64,000 nucleotides of DNA from Longispora fulva. Lineage in GTDB: Bacteria > Actinomycetota > Actinomycetes > Mycobacteriales > Micromonosporaceae. The translations under genes were made by a program, and so were the position numbers. The DNA lies in NCBI RefSeq assembly GCF_015751905.1, contig NZ_JADOUF010000001.1, forward strand, positions 6,820,001 to 6,884,000. Reading direction: 5' to 3'. Numbering within the stretch: position 1 is the stretch's first letter; every line of letters begins with the position of its first letter. The notes under the pieces are model-generated. The model did no database searches. It was not told the origin of the DNA and saw only the letters and a program-made list of their open reading frames with translations. Shown in pieces: positions 39,283 to 47,940 of this stretch.

Positions 39283-40857
39283 GTGGAAGAGCTGCTCCTG
39301 ATCGTCGGGCTGGTCGCGACCGTCGTCGCGACCACCGCCCTGGCCCGACGGCTCGGGGTGCTCTCGCCGATCATGCTGCTCGTGGTCGGCATCGTGATCT
39401 CGTTCGTGCCGGGGCTGCTGGACATCAAGCTGGCCCCGGAGATGGTGCTCGTCGGCATCCTGCCGCCCCTGCTGTACGTGGCGGCGGTCGAGACCTCGGT
39501 GCCGGACTTCCTCCGGAACCTGCGCCCGATCCTGATGCTCGCGGTCGGGCACGCGCTGTTCATCGCCGCCGCGGTGGGCTTCACCCTGCACTGGATCGTG
39601 CCGGAGGTGCCGCTCCCCGCGGCGTTCGCGTTGGGGGCGATCGTCGCCCCGCCCGACGCGGTGGCCGCCACGTCGCTGGCCAGCCGGATCGGCCTGCCCC
39701 GGCAGACCGTGACGATCCTGGAGGGCGAGAGCCTGGTCAACGACGCGACGGCCCTGGTCACGCTGCGGGTCGCCGTCGCGGCGGCCACCGGACAGGCGCT
39801 GTCCGGGCTCGACATCACCCGGACGGCCACGGTCGCGGTGCTGGGCGGCCTGGCCGTGGGGTTCGTCGGGGCGTACCTGATCAGTTTTCTGCACCGCAGG
39901 ATCACCAACCCGATCCTGGACAACTCGCTGTCGCTGCTCACCCCGTTCCTGGTCTTCATCCCGGCGGAGAAGGTGCACGCCTCCGGTGTCGTCGCGGTCG
40001 TCGTCACCGGCCTGGTCGTCGGGCACCGCTGGCCCACTCTGATGTCCGCGGCGTCCCGGTTGCAGATGGAGGCCTTCTGGCGGATGGTCCGCTTCCTGCT
40101 GGAGGGCTCCGTCTTCCTGCTCGTCGGCCTCCAGCTGCGCCTGATCATCGAGCGGCTGAACACCCCGGTCGGGGTGGTGGTCGAGGCCACCGTCGCGGTC
40201 GTCGCGGTCGTGATCGCCGGCAGGTTCCTCTGGGTGTACGCCGGCACCTACCTCAGCCGCCTGCTGCCCCGGGTGCGCCACCGCACCCCGATGCCCAGCT
40301 TCTCGGTGCTCGCCGTGCTGTCCTGGGCCGGCATGCGCGGCGTCGTCACGCTCGCCGCCGCGCTGAGCCTTCCGGCGCTGACCTCCGCGACCGGGGACGA
40401 CTACAACCCGCTGCTGACGTGGCTGGCGTTCGCGGTGATCGTGGTGACGCTGTTGTTGCAGGGGCTGACCCTGCCGCCCCTGGCCCGGCGGCTCAAGCTG
40501 CCCCGCGACGATCCGCGCGCCGACGCGCTGGCCGAGGCCGGGGTGCAGCACGAGGCGGGCAAGGCGGCCCTCGACCGGCTGTACGCGCTGTCGGAAAGCG
40601 CCCCGGTGCACGTCATCGAGCGGCTGCGCGGGGTCGTCGACTACCGGACGAACATGGCCTGGGAGCGGCTCGGCAACTCCGATGGCGAGACCCCGAGCCA
40701 GGCGTACTCGCGGCTGCGCCGTCAGATGCTCGACGCCGAGCGGGAGGTGTTCCGGATCGCCCGGGACCAGGGCAGGGTCCCCGAGGAGGTCCTGCGCGCC
40801 GCCCAGCGCGACATGGACCTCGAAGAGTCACTCCTCGAACGGAGACATGATGAATAG
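39283..40857 (+). CDS. Na+/H+ antiporter, CPA1 (NhaP-like) family
   Basis: A 524-residue membrane antiporter with 11-12 helices followed by a ~120-residue cytoplasmic tail. Transport-site residues are in PPDAVAATS and GESLVNDATALV. GTG 39283 lies 7 nt after TAACCT (39270-39275), a box that includes the purH stop, so the gene is probably transcribed separately as a leaderless mRNA. It overlaps the UBP zinc-finger gene by 8 nt. Confidence 0.93.
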   Translation: MEELLLIVGLVATVVATTALARRLGVLSPIMLLVVGIVISFVPGLLDIKLAPEMVLVGILPPLLYVAAVETSVPDFLRNLRPILMLAVGHALFIAAAVGFTLHWIVPEVPLPAAFALGAIVAPPDAVAATSLASRIGLPRQTVTILEGESLVNDATALVTLRVAVAAATGQALSGLDITRTATVAVLGGLAVGFVGAYLISFLHRRITNPILDNSLSLLTPFLVFIPAEKVHASGVVAVVVTGLVVGHRWPTLMSAASRLQMEAFWRMVRFLLEGSVFLLVGLQLRLIIERLNTPVGVVVEATVAVVAVVIAGRFLWVYAGTYLSRLLPRVRHRTPMPSFSVLAVLSWAGMRGVVTLAAALSLPALTSATGDDYNPLLTWLAFAVIVVTLLLQGLTLPPLARRLKLPRDDPRADALAEAGVQHEAGKAALDRLYALSESAPVHVIERLRGVVDYRTNMAWERLGNSDGETPSQAYSRLRRQMLDAEREVFRIARDQGRVPEEVLRAAQRDMDLEESLLERRHDE

Positions 40858-41110
40858 CTGCCCGCACCTGGCCGCCCTGGGCGAGCCGATGCCGCTCGCG
40901 GTCGACTTCTGCGAGGAGTGCGTCGCGGTCGGCAATTCCGACTGGGTGCACCTGCGCCAGTGCATGGAGTGTGGGCACGTCGCGTGCTGCGACTCCTCGC
41001 CGTACCGGCACGCGACGGCGCACTACCAGGGCACCGGCCACCCCGTGATGCGGTCGGCGCAGCCTGGCGAGACCTGGCGCTGGTGCTACAAGGACGAGGT
41101 GCTGGGGTAG
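40850..41110 (+). CDS. UBP-type zinc-finger protein
   Basis: An 86-residue protein made almost wholly of a ZnF-UBP domain: CPHL, CEEC, CMECGHVACCD, then His residues in SPYRHATAHYQGTGHPV. Bacteria lack ubiquitin, so the ligand is unknown; in actinomycetes this domain often accompanies a CPA1 antiporter gene. ATG 40850 has GGAG 5 nt upstream and lies inside the end of the antiporter gene, implying coupling. Confidence 0.88.
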   Translation: MNSCPHLAALGEPMPLAVDFCEECVAVGNSDWVHLRQCMECGHVACCDSSPYRHATAHYQGTGHPVMRSAQPGETWRWCYKDEVLG

Positions 41111-41112
41111 CC

Positions 41113-42261
41113 GTGGACAAGCTGCGCGCGTGGTGGTCGGCCCGGCAGGGCCTGGACGGTTCGCTGGCCGGGGCCACCCCGGCGGCGGTGCTGGAGCGTT
41201 CCGGCTGGGCGCGCTCGGTCGGCGGCGTGAGCCCCTATCTGACCCTGTTCTCCCGGGCCGGGATCTCCCGCCCCGACGCGGACGCCGCCGCCGACCGGCG
41301 GGAGGTCTACGAGCTGCCGTGCGTGCGGGGCTGCACGTACGTCGTGCCGGCCGCCGACTTCGCCCTGGCCAGGTACCTGGGCCGGCACGGCGGCGAGGCG
41401 GAGCTGAAGGTGCTCGGCCGGCTCGGCGTGGACCGGGCCGAGGTCGACAGGCTCTGCGAGCGGGTGCTCGACGCGCTGGCCGGCGGTCCGCTGGACCCCG
41501 CGGAGCTGCGCGACCGGTTGGGCGGGGCGGTGCGCAGCCTCGGGGACGAGGGCCGGAAGAGGGGCTCGTCCACGACTCTCCCGGCGGCGCTGGGCCTGTT
41601 GCAGGCGGAGGGCCGGATCCTCAGGATGCCGCTGAACGGGCGGTTGGACACCCAGCGGTACGCGTACACGCTGTGGTCCGCGCCGGTCTTCGACGGGGAC
41701 GAAGCGGACGCGCGTCGGGAGCTGGCCCGGCGGTACTGGACCTGGACCGGGGCGGCCACGATGGCCCAGTTCCGGGAGTTCAGCCTGTTCGCGGTGCGCG
41801 ACCTGAAGACGGTCGCCGCCGAGCTGGGGCTCGTGGCCCTGGACGGGGATCTGCTGGCGTTGCCGGAGCTGGCCGGGGAGTACGCGGTGTTCACCCGCCC
41901 GAGGAAGCCGGACTACCGGCTGGTGGGGAGCATCGACTCGCTCGCGCTGCACCGGCGGGACGCCGCGAGCCTGATCGAGCCGGCGGACCAGGTCGCGCTG
42001 GGCGACCAGGGCGGTCTGGGGGAGGTCACCCACAACCTGATCGTGGACCGGGGGCGGGTGGTCGGGCTCTGGCAGTTCGACCCGGACGCCGGTGAGCTGG
42101 TGTGGTGGGCGTTCGGGGCGAAGCCGGACGCGGCGCTGCGCGCGGCCGTGGCGGACACCGAGCGCTACGTCCGTGACGACCTGGGCGACGCGCGGACGTT
42201 CAGCCTGGACAGCCCGAAGTCCCGGGCGCCCAGGCTGGCGTTCCTGCGCTCGAAGGCCTAA
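41113..42261 (+). CDS. Winged-helix DNA-binding domain protein (HTH_42/YcaQ-like)
   Basis: A 382-residue protein of the family related to DNA glycosylase-like YcaQ/AlkZ. Features are the N-terminal [13 protein letters not shown], the [16 protein letters not shown] segment and repeated winged-helix modules. The glycosylase-type QxQ motif is not evident, so enzymatic activity is not claimed. GTG 41113 is 2 nt after the zinc-finger stop. Its stop overlaps that of the convergent folD (CTAA at 42258-42261). Confidence 0.75.
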   Translation: MDKLRAWWSARQGLDGSLAGATPAAVLERSGWARSVGGVSPYLTLFSRAGISRPDADAAADRREVYELPCVRGCTYVVPAADFALARYLGRHGGEAELKVLGRLGVDRAEVDRLCERVLDALAGGPLDPAELRDRLGGAVRSLGDEGRKRGSSTTLPAALGLLQAEGRILRMPLNGRLDTQRYAYTLWSAPVFDGDEADARRELARRYWTWTGAATMAQFREFSLFAVRDLKTVAAELGLVALDGDLLALPELAGEYAVFTRPRKPDYRLVGSIDSLALHRRDAASLIEPADQVALGDQGGLGEVTHNLIVDRGRVVGLWQFDPDAGELVWWAFGAKPDAALRAAVADTERYVRDDLGDARTFSLDSPKSRAPRLAFLRSKA

Positions 42262-43118
42262 CCGCGCTCGGCGCGCTCCACGACATTGGTGACGAGCAGC
42301 GCCCGGGTCATCGGGCCGACGCCGCCGGGCATCGGGGCCAGGAAGCTGGCCACGTCCCGGACGCCGGGGGCCACGTCCCCGGTGTAGCGACCCTTGCCGT
42401 CGGAGCCGACGACCCGGGTGATGCCGACGTCCACGACGACGGCGCCGGGCCGGACCATGTCCGCGGTCAGCAGCCCGGGGTTGCCGGCGGCGACGATCAC
42501 GATGTCGGCCTTCGCGGTGTGCGCGGCCAGGTCCTGGGTGCCGGTGTGGCACAGGGTGACCGTGGCGTTCTCGCTCTTGCGGGTGAGCAGCAGGCCGAGC
42601 GGCCGGCCGACCGTGTTGCCCCGGCCGATCACGACGACCTCGGCGCCCTTGAGCGGCACGTCGTAGCGGCGCAGCAGCTCCACGATCCCGCGCGGGGTGC
42701 ACGGCAGCGGCCCGTCGAAGCCGAGCACGAGCCGGCCGAGGTTGACCGGGTGCAGGCCGTCGGCGTCCTTGTCCGGGTCGATCAGCTCGAGGATTCGCTG
42801 GGTGTCGATCTGCCTCGGCAGCGGGAGCTGCACGATGTAGCCGTGGCAGGTCGGGTCGGCGTTCAGCTCGGCGACGACGGCCTCGACCTGTTCCTGGGTG
42901 GCGTCGGCCGGCAGCTGGCGGGCGATGGACGCGACGCCGACCTCGGCGCAGTCGCGGTGCTTGCCCGCCACGTACGCGTGCGAGCCGGGGTCGTCGCCGA
43001 CCAGGATCGTCCCGAGCCCGGGGACGACGCCCCGCTCGGCGAGCTTCGCCACCCGCTGGCGGAGTTCTTCCTTGATCGCCGTGGCGGTGGCCTTGCCGTC
43101 CAGAATTGTCGCGGTCAC
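42258..43118 (-). CDS. folD: Methylenetetrahydrofolate dehydrogenase/cyclohydrolase
   Basis: Interconverts 5,10-methylene-THF and 10-formyl-THF, the formyl donor used by PurN and PurH. The 286-residue protein shows [18 protein letters not shown] (catalytic Tyr/Lys), [31 protein letters not shown] and the C-terminal [10 protein letters not shown]. Normal length. Tail-to-tail overlap with the upstream winged-helix gene leaves no room for a terminator. Confidence 0.96.
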   Translation of the reverse strand: MTATILDGKATATAIKEELRQRVAKLAERGVVPGLGTILVGDDPGSHAYVAGKHRDCAEVGVASIARQLPADATQEQVEAVVAELNADPTCHGYIVQLPLPRQIDTQRILELIDPDKDADGLHPVNLGRLVLGFDGPLPCTPRGIVELLRRYDVPLKGAEVVVIGRGNTVGRPLGLLLTRKSENATVTLCHTGTQDLAAHTAKADIVIVAAGNPGLLTADMVRPGAVVVDVGITRVVGSDGKGRYTGDVAPGVRDVASFLAPMPGGVGPMTRALLVTNVVERAERG

Positions 43119-43237
43119 ACCGGTGATTCTTCCACGGCGTACCGCCTGGCGAAAACTGGCGTTCTGCCCAGATCAGTCCGCATTTCGGCCTAGCCTGGAA
43201 ACGCCATGTTCTCTTCCCGTTCTCGAAGCGAGGCATC

Positions 43238-44830
43238 ATGCGGGTCCGCAGAGTCGCCGCCCTGGTTGTCGTACCCGTTATCGCCAGTGTGGCCCTCGCG
43301 GCCTGTGGCGGCGGCGGCTCCGGCAGCAGCGGAGGTACCGTCAGCATCGGGATCGGTGAGCCGAGGTTCATCGTCCCGACGAACACGAACGACACGGCCG
43401 GTGGCTCGGTGGTCGACGCCCTGTTCACCAACCTGGTGAAGTTCGACGCGAGCAACAAGGCGGTCGAGGACGCGGCGGAGAAGATCAGCACCACCGACAG
43501 CAAGGTCTGGACGATCAAGCTGCGGGACGGCTGGACGTTCCACAACGGGGACAAGGTCACGGCCGACGACTACATCGCGGCCTGGAACTACGGCGCCTAC
43601 GCCCCCAACGCCCAGCAGAACAACACCTTCTTCGCGTCCATCGAGGGGTACGCGGCCCTGAACCCGGCCGACAAGAACGCCACCCCGGCGGTCAGGGAGC
43701 TGTCGGGTGTGAAGAAGGTCAGCGACACCGAGTTCACGGTGACGCTGACGGAGCCGTACGCGGACTTCCGCTCGGTGCTCGGCTACACCGCCTTCAACCC
43801 CATGCCCAAGGTGGCGTTCACCAGCATGGACACCTACAAGGAGGCCCCGATCGGGCAGGGCCCGTTCAAGATGAAGGGCACCTGGGTCCACGACCAGAAG
43901 ATCGAGGTCGAGGCGTACGACGGCTACAAGGGCACCAAGCCCAAGATCAAGGGCGTTACCTTCAAGGTGTACCAGCAGCCCACAGCGCAGTACTCCGAGC
44001 TGCTCGCCAACACCGTCGACGTCATGACGTCCCTGCCGACCTCGGTGCTGTCCAGCGCGAAGGCCGACCTCGGTGACCGGTACAAGACGAGCCCGAGTTC
44101 CTCGTTCACCTTCATCGCGCTGCCGCTGTACAACGCGAAGTTCACGAACGTGGACGTCCGCAAGGCGATCTCGATGGCGATCGACCGCGAGGAGATCACC
44201 AGGGTCGTCTTCAAGGGCGCGCGCACCCCGGCGCACGCGTTCGTGTCCCCGGTGGTGCCCGGCTACCGGGCCGACGCCTGCGGGGAGGGCTGCAAGTTCG
44301 ACCCGACGAAGGCCAAGGATCTGCTGACCAAGGCCGGCGGGTTCCCGGGCGGGGCGCTGACGATCACGTACAACGTGGACGGCGACCACAAGGAGTGGGT
44401 CGACGCGGTGTGCAACCAGCTCATCAAGAACCTGGGTATCCAGTGCGCGGGAGCCGGCGAGCCGAAGTTCGCGGACCTGCGGACGAAGGCGCAGGCCAAG
44501 CAGGACATCGGGGCGTTCCGGCTGGGCTGGGCGATGGACTACCCGTCGATGGAGAACTACCTGACGCCGCTGTACTCCTCGACCGGCTCCTCCAACTACT
44601 ACGGCTACGCGAACAAGGAGTTCGACGACCTGGTCGCGGCGGGTAACCGGGAGCCGACGGCGGACGGGGCGATCAAGAAGTACCAGGACGCGGAGAACCT
44701 GCTCGCCCGGGACATGCCGGTGGCCCCGCTGTTCTACGGCCAGAACGTCTTCGGCTACTCGACCAAGGTCACCAACGTCGAGGTGAACCCGTTCACTCGG
44801 GTCGACCTGCTGAAGATCGAGAAGAAGTAG
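43238..44830 (+). CDS. Oligopeptide ABC transporter substrate-binding lipoprotein, copy 1
   Basis: A 530-residue SBP family 5 (OppA/DppA) lipoprotein. The lipobox is SVALAAC (Cys22), followed by a GGGGSGSSGG spacer. Typical features are WTIKLRDGWTFHNGDKVTAD, the hinge RKAISMAIDREEI and the late YSSTGSSNYYGYANKEFDDL. GAGG precedes the ATG. It is followed by its own GC-rich terminator and is about 70% similar by eye to the SBP at 45231, which heads the permease operon. Confidence 0.92.
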   Translation: MRVRRVAALVVVPVIASVALAACGGGGSGSSGGTVSIGIGEPRFIVPTNTNDTAGGSVVDALFTNLVKFDASNKAVEDAAEKISTTDSKVWTIKLRDGWTFHNGDKVTADDYIAAWNYGAYAPNAQQNNTFFASIEGYAALNPADKNATPAVRELSGVKKVSDTEFTVTLTEPYADFRSVLGYTAFNPMPKVAFTSMDTYKEAPIGQGPFKMKGTWVHDQKIEVEAYDGYKGTKPKIKGVTFKVYQQPTAQYSELLANTVDVMTSLPTSVLSSAKADLGDRYKTSPSSSFTFIALPLYNAKFTNVDVRKAISMAIDREEITRVVFKGARTPAHAFVSPVVPGYRADACGEGCKFDPTKAKDLLTKAGGFPGGALTITYNVDGDHKEWVDAVCNQLIKNLGIQCAGAGEPKFADLRTKAQAKQDIGAFRLGWAMDYPSMENYLTPLYSSTGSSNYYGYANKEFDDLVAAGNREPTADGAIKKYQDAENLLARDMPVAPLFYGQNVFGYSTKVTNVEVNPFTRVDLLKIEKK

Positions 44831-44835
44831 CCGGT

Positions 44836-44865
44836 CCGGGGCCCGGCTGACCGGCCGGGCCCCGG
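44836..44865 (+). terminator. Terminator of the first binding-protein gene
   Basis: A 12-bp perfect stem CCGGGGCCCGGC (44836-44847) with 44854-44865, loop TGACCG. Confidence 0.8.
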
Positions 44866-45109
44866 GGCGACCGTCGATGTCGTGGCATTCATCACTCTGC
44901 GTAGCGGTTGGTCTGCAGTAACTCCCCGCCATCCCTTCTTATCCGCATATGTGTGAGTTACTTATGATAGAAAATGCTCAATCTTGCGACCTCCGCCACA
45001 CTATGGGGTATAGCTTCAAACCACGCAATCTTGTACAAAAAGTCCAAGATCACGAACAGATTCCAATAGCATCTCGAAGGAGGTTGTGCAAATAGCTACC
45101 CAGATCATC

Positions 45110-45125
45110 GTTACGGTCCCGTAAC
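45110..45125. promoter_or_regulatory. 16-bp palindrome upstream of the oligopeptide operon
   Basis: GTTACGG-TC-CCGTAAC is perfectly symmetric and 105 bp before the second SBP start, in the AT-rich region; probable regulator-binding site. Confidence 0.5.
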
Positions 45126-45230
45126 CGTTCTGGTTTGCCGGTGCAGTGGAGTGGACTTTACGTTTGCTTGGCTGTCCATCGGCCCATCCATGGCGACGGT
45201 GGCACAGCGTGATGGAAACGAGGAGGATCA

Positions 45231-46832
45231 ATGCAGGTACGCAAGTTTGCCGCACTGGTTGCCGTTCCCGTCGCAGCTGCCATCGGCCTCACGGCTTGCG
45301 GCGGCGGCGGCACGGGCGCCGGCAAGAGCGGCGGGACGGTGAGCATCGGCATCGCTGAGCCCAAGTTCCTGACGCCCACCAACACGAACGACAGCTCCGG
45401 CAGTCAGGTTCTGGAGTCGCTGTTCGCCGGTCTGGTGGACATCAACTCGACCAGCAACAAGCCCGAGCTGGACGTCGCCGAGAAGATCGAGACCAAGGAC
45501 AGCAAGACCTGGTCCGTCAAGATCAAGGACGGCTACACCTTCCACAACGGTGAGAAGGTCACGTCCGACAGCTTCATCGACGCCTGGAACTACGGCGCGT
45601 ACGGCCCGAACGGCCAGGAGAGCAACAACTTCTTCGCCAAGATCAAGGGCTACGCCGACCTGAACCCGGCCGACACCAAGGCCGTGCCGACCGCCAAGAC
45701 CCTCACCGGTCTGAAGAAGGTCGACGACCTCAACTTCTCCATCGAGCTGGACGCCCCGTTCGCCGACTGGCTGTCGGTCATCGGCTACACCGCGTTCTTC
45801 CCGATGCCGAAGGCCGCCTTCGCCGACGTCAAGGCGTACAACAACGCGCCGATCGGTAACGGCCCCTTCAAGATGAAGGGCACGTGGACGCACGACCAGA
45901 AGATCGAGGTCGAGGCGTACGACGGCTACAAGGGGACCAAGCCCAAGATCAAGGGCGTCACCTTCAAGATCTACCAGCAGGCCACCGCTCAGTACTCCGA
46001 GCTGCTCGCCAACACCAACGACATCATGACGACGATCCCGACGTCCTCGCTGGGCAGCGCGTCCGCGGACCTGGGTGACCGGTACAAGACCAGCCCGAGC
46101 TCGAGCTTCACGTTCATGGCTCTGCCGGTCTACAACCCGAAGTTCGCCAACGCCGACGTGCGCAAGGCGATCTCGATGGCCATCGACCGCGAGGAGATCG
46201 TGAAGACGATCTTCAAGGGTTCGCGCAAGGCCGCCGACTCGTTCGTCTCGCCGGTCGTCCCGGGCTACAAGCCGGGTGCCGGTGGCGACGCCGTCAAGTA
46301 CGACCCGACCAAGGCGAAGGCCCTGCTCGACGCGGCCGGTGGCTTCCCGGGTGGCGCCCTGACGATCACGTACAACGTCGACGGCGACCACAAGGAATGG
46401 GTCGACGCGGTCTGCAACCAGCTCATCAAGAACCTGGGCATCAAGTGCGTCGGCGCCGGCGAGCCGAAGTTCGCCGACCTGCGGACCAAGGCCAAGGCCA
46501 AGCAGGACATCGGCGCGTTCCGGATGGGCTGGTCGATGGACTACGCCTCGATGGAGAACTACCTCGACCCGCTGTACGGCACCGGCGGCTCCTCCAACTA
46601 CTACGGCTACGACAACAAGGCGTTCAACGCCCTGGTGGCCGCTGGTAACCAGGAGGCGACCACCGACGGCGCGATCAAGAAGTACCAGGAAGCCGAGGCG
46701 CTCCTCGCCAAGGACGTCCCGGTCGCGCCGCTGTTCTTCGGCCAGAACGTCTACGGCTACTCGACCAAGGTCAAGGACGTCTTCGTCGACGCCCGCGGCC
46801 ACGTCGACCTGCTGAAGCTCGACACCAAGTGA
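45231..46832 (+). CDS. Oligopeptide ABC transporter substrate-binding lipoprotein, copy 2
   Basis: A 533-residue SBP family 5 lipoprotein with lipobox AIGLTAC (Cys23). GAGGAGG lies 4 nt before the ATG. Long identical stretches with copy 1 (for example GDHKEWVDAVCNQLIKNLGI) show recent duplication; differences cluster at the N-terminus and ligand loops. First gene of the transporter cluster, separated from oppB by a large hairpin. Confidence 0.93.
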   Translation: MQVRKFAALVAVPVAAAIGLTACGGGGTGAGKSGGTVSIGIAEPKFLTPTNTNDSSGSQVLESLFAGLVDINSTSNKPELDVAEKIETKDSKTWSVKIKDGYTFHNGEKVTSDSFIDAWNYGAYGPNGQESNNFFAKIKGYADLNPADTKAVPTAKTLTGLKKVDDLNFSIELDAPFADWLSVIGYTAFFPMPKAAFADVKAYNNAPIGNGPFKMKGTWTHDQKIEVEAYDGYKGTKPKIKGVTFKIYQQATAQYSELLANTNDIMTTIPTSSLGSASADLGDRYKTSPSSSFTFMALPVYNPKFANADVRKAISMAIDREEIVKTIFKGSRKAADSFVSPVVPGYKPGAGGDAVKYDPTKAKALLDAAGGFPGGALTITYNVDGDHKEWVDAVCNQLIKNLGIKCVGAGEPKFADLRTKAKAKQDIGAFRMGWSMDYASMENYLDPLYGTGGSSNYYGYDNKAFNALVAAGNQEATTDGAIKKYQEAEALLAKDVPVAPLFFGQNVYGYSTKVKDVFVDARGHVDLLKLDTK

Positions 46833-46837
46833 TCACC

Positions 46838-46885
46838 GACGCTGCCCGGTCGGCTCGCGCACTCCGCGGGCTACCGGGCAGCGTC
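46838..46885 (+). terminator. Intercistronic hairpin between binding protein and permease
   Basis: GACGCTGCCCGGT (46838-46850) pairs perfectly with 46873-46885 across a 22-nt loop. It could be a partial terminator or an mRNA-stabilising stem that keeps the binding protein in excess over the permease. Confidence 0.65.
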
Positions 46886-46929
46886 GTCTGCCGTTGCCCA
46901 GGCCGGACCCGGCTCCCGTCGGAGGAACC

Positions 46930-47856
46930 ATGCTCCGTTACATAGTTCGACGCCTGCTCCAGATGGTGCTGGCGTTCTTCTGCACAACATTCATCGTGTA
47001 TTCGATGATGTTCGCCACCGGCGACCCTCTGACGTCGCTGGCGGGCGAGGGCAAGGAGCTCAATGACGCCGTGAAGGCGAAGCTCACCCGGGACTTCCAT
47101 CTCGACGAGCCCTTCCTGGTCCGGTACTGGTACTACATCAAGGGTCTGCTGACCTTCGACCTGGGCGACTCGCTCTCCCAGCGGCCGATCGCCGAGATCC
47201 TGAGCGAGGCCTGGGGCTACACCATCCAGCTGGCCTCGATCGCCTTCGTCTTCGTGGTGATCCTCGGCGTGGTGGGCGGCGTGATCGCCGGCATGCGGCG
47301 CGGCGGCGTGTTCGACAACGTGACGCTGTTCCTCACCCTCGTCGTGATCGGCATCCCGAGCTTCGTCATCGGTCTGATGCTGAGCACGTTCCCCGGCGGC
47401 AAGTGGGGCTGGTTCACCCCCGGCTACAACGCCGACCAGGGCATCGCCACCCTGATCGTGCCCGGCTTCGTGCTCGGCGCGCTCGCCCTGGCCACCGCCG
47501 TCCGGCTCACCCGGACCTCCGTCGCGGAGAACCTGCGCTCCGACTACGTGCGCACTGCCAAGGCCAAGGGGCTGAAGAAGACCCGGATCATCGGCGTGCA
47601 CGTGCTGCGCAACTCGCTGATCCCGGTCGTCACGTTCCTCGGGATCGAGATCGGCAACCTGATGGGTGGCGCGATCGTCACCGAGCGGATCTTCAACATC
47701 CCGGGCGTGGGCTTCCAGCTCTTCAAGGGCATCCAACTGTCCGACGGCCCCATCGTGGTCACCATCGTCAGCGTGCTGGTCGTCGTCTACCTGCTGGCCA
47801 ACCTGCTCGTGGACATCCTGTACGCCGTCCTCGACCCGCGCATCCGTTACTCGTAG
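46930..47856 (+). CDS. oppB: Oligopeptide ABC transporter permease, OppB type
   Basis: A 308-residue inner-membrane permease with six helices. The start MLRYIVRRLLQMVLAFFCTT is typical of OppB/DppB, and the cytoplasmic EAA loop is RTAKAKGLKKTRIIGVHVLRN. GGAGG lies 4 nt before ATG 46930. Pairs with OppC to form the channel. Confidence 0.94.
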   Translation: MLRYIVRRLLQMVLAFFCTTFIVYSMMFATGDPLTSLAGEGKELNDAVKAKLTRDFHLDEPFLVRYWYYIKGLLTFDLGDSLSQRPIAEILSEAWGYTIQLASIAFVFVVILGVVGGVIAGMRRGGVFDNVTLFLTLVVIGIPSFVIGLMLSTFPGGKWGWFTPGYNADQGIATLIVPGFVLGALALATAVRLTRTSVAENLRSDYVRTAKAKGLKKTRIIGVHVLRNSLIPVVTFLGIEIGNLMGGAIVTERIFNIPGVGFQLFKGIQLSDGPIVVTIVSVLVVVYLLANLLVDILYAVLDPRIRYS

Positions 47857-47865
47857 AGGGGCCGG

Positions 47866-47940
47866 GCATGAGAGAGCGAAGCGAACGAATCAATGGCTCA
47901 GAGTGCCGCGAACGCGGTACCGAGCGGAGCGAGGTGCCGG
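47866..47940 (+). repeat. GAGCGAAGCGAAC-type intergenic repeat before oppC
   Basis: A low-complexity block with GAGCGAAGCGAACGAATCA and later GAGCGGAGCGAGG. It is open in the oppC frame and would read RSERIN...RGTERSEVPG, a translation I recall seeing as spurious N-termini of Micromonosporaceae proteins. It is best treated as an extragenic repeat, not as coding. Confidence 0.55.

Larger units (their letters stand above)
44831..45230. other. 400-bp AT-rich regulatory region before the second binding protein
   Basis: After the terminator at 44836-44865 the sequence drops to roughly half GC. It contains TATGAT and TATAGC boxes, CCAAGATCAC, and the perfect palindrome at 45110-45125. No protein gene is supported; a 12-codon frame after AAGGAGG at about 45079 is too short to call. 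Likely promoter/operator for the transporter operon. Confidence 0.55.

Noticed and set aside
45085-45123. 12-codon frame after AAGGAGG as a leader peptide of the transporter operon
   Set aside because: Only 2 nt between ribosome site and GTG, no informative codons, no terminator following.
47893-47940. Upstream ATG as oppC start
   Set aside because: It would translate a low-complexity intergenic repeat; GTG 47941 fits better.
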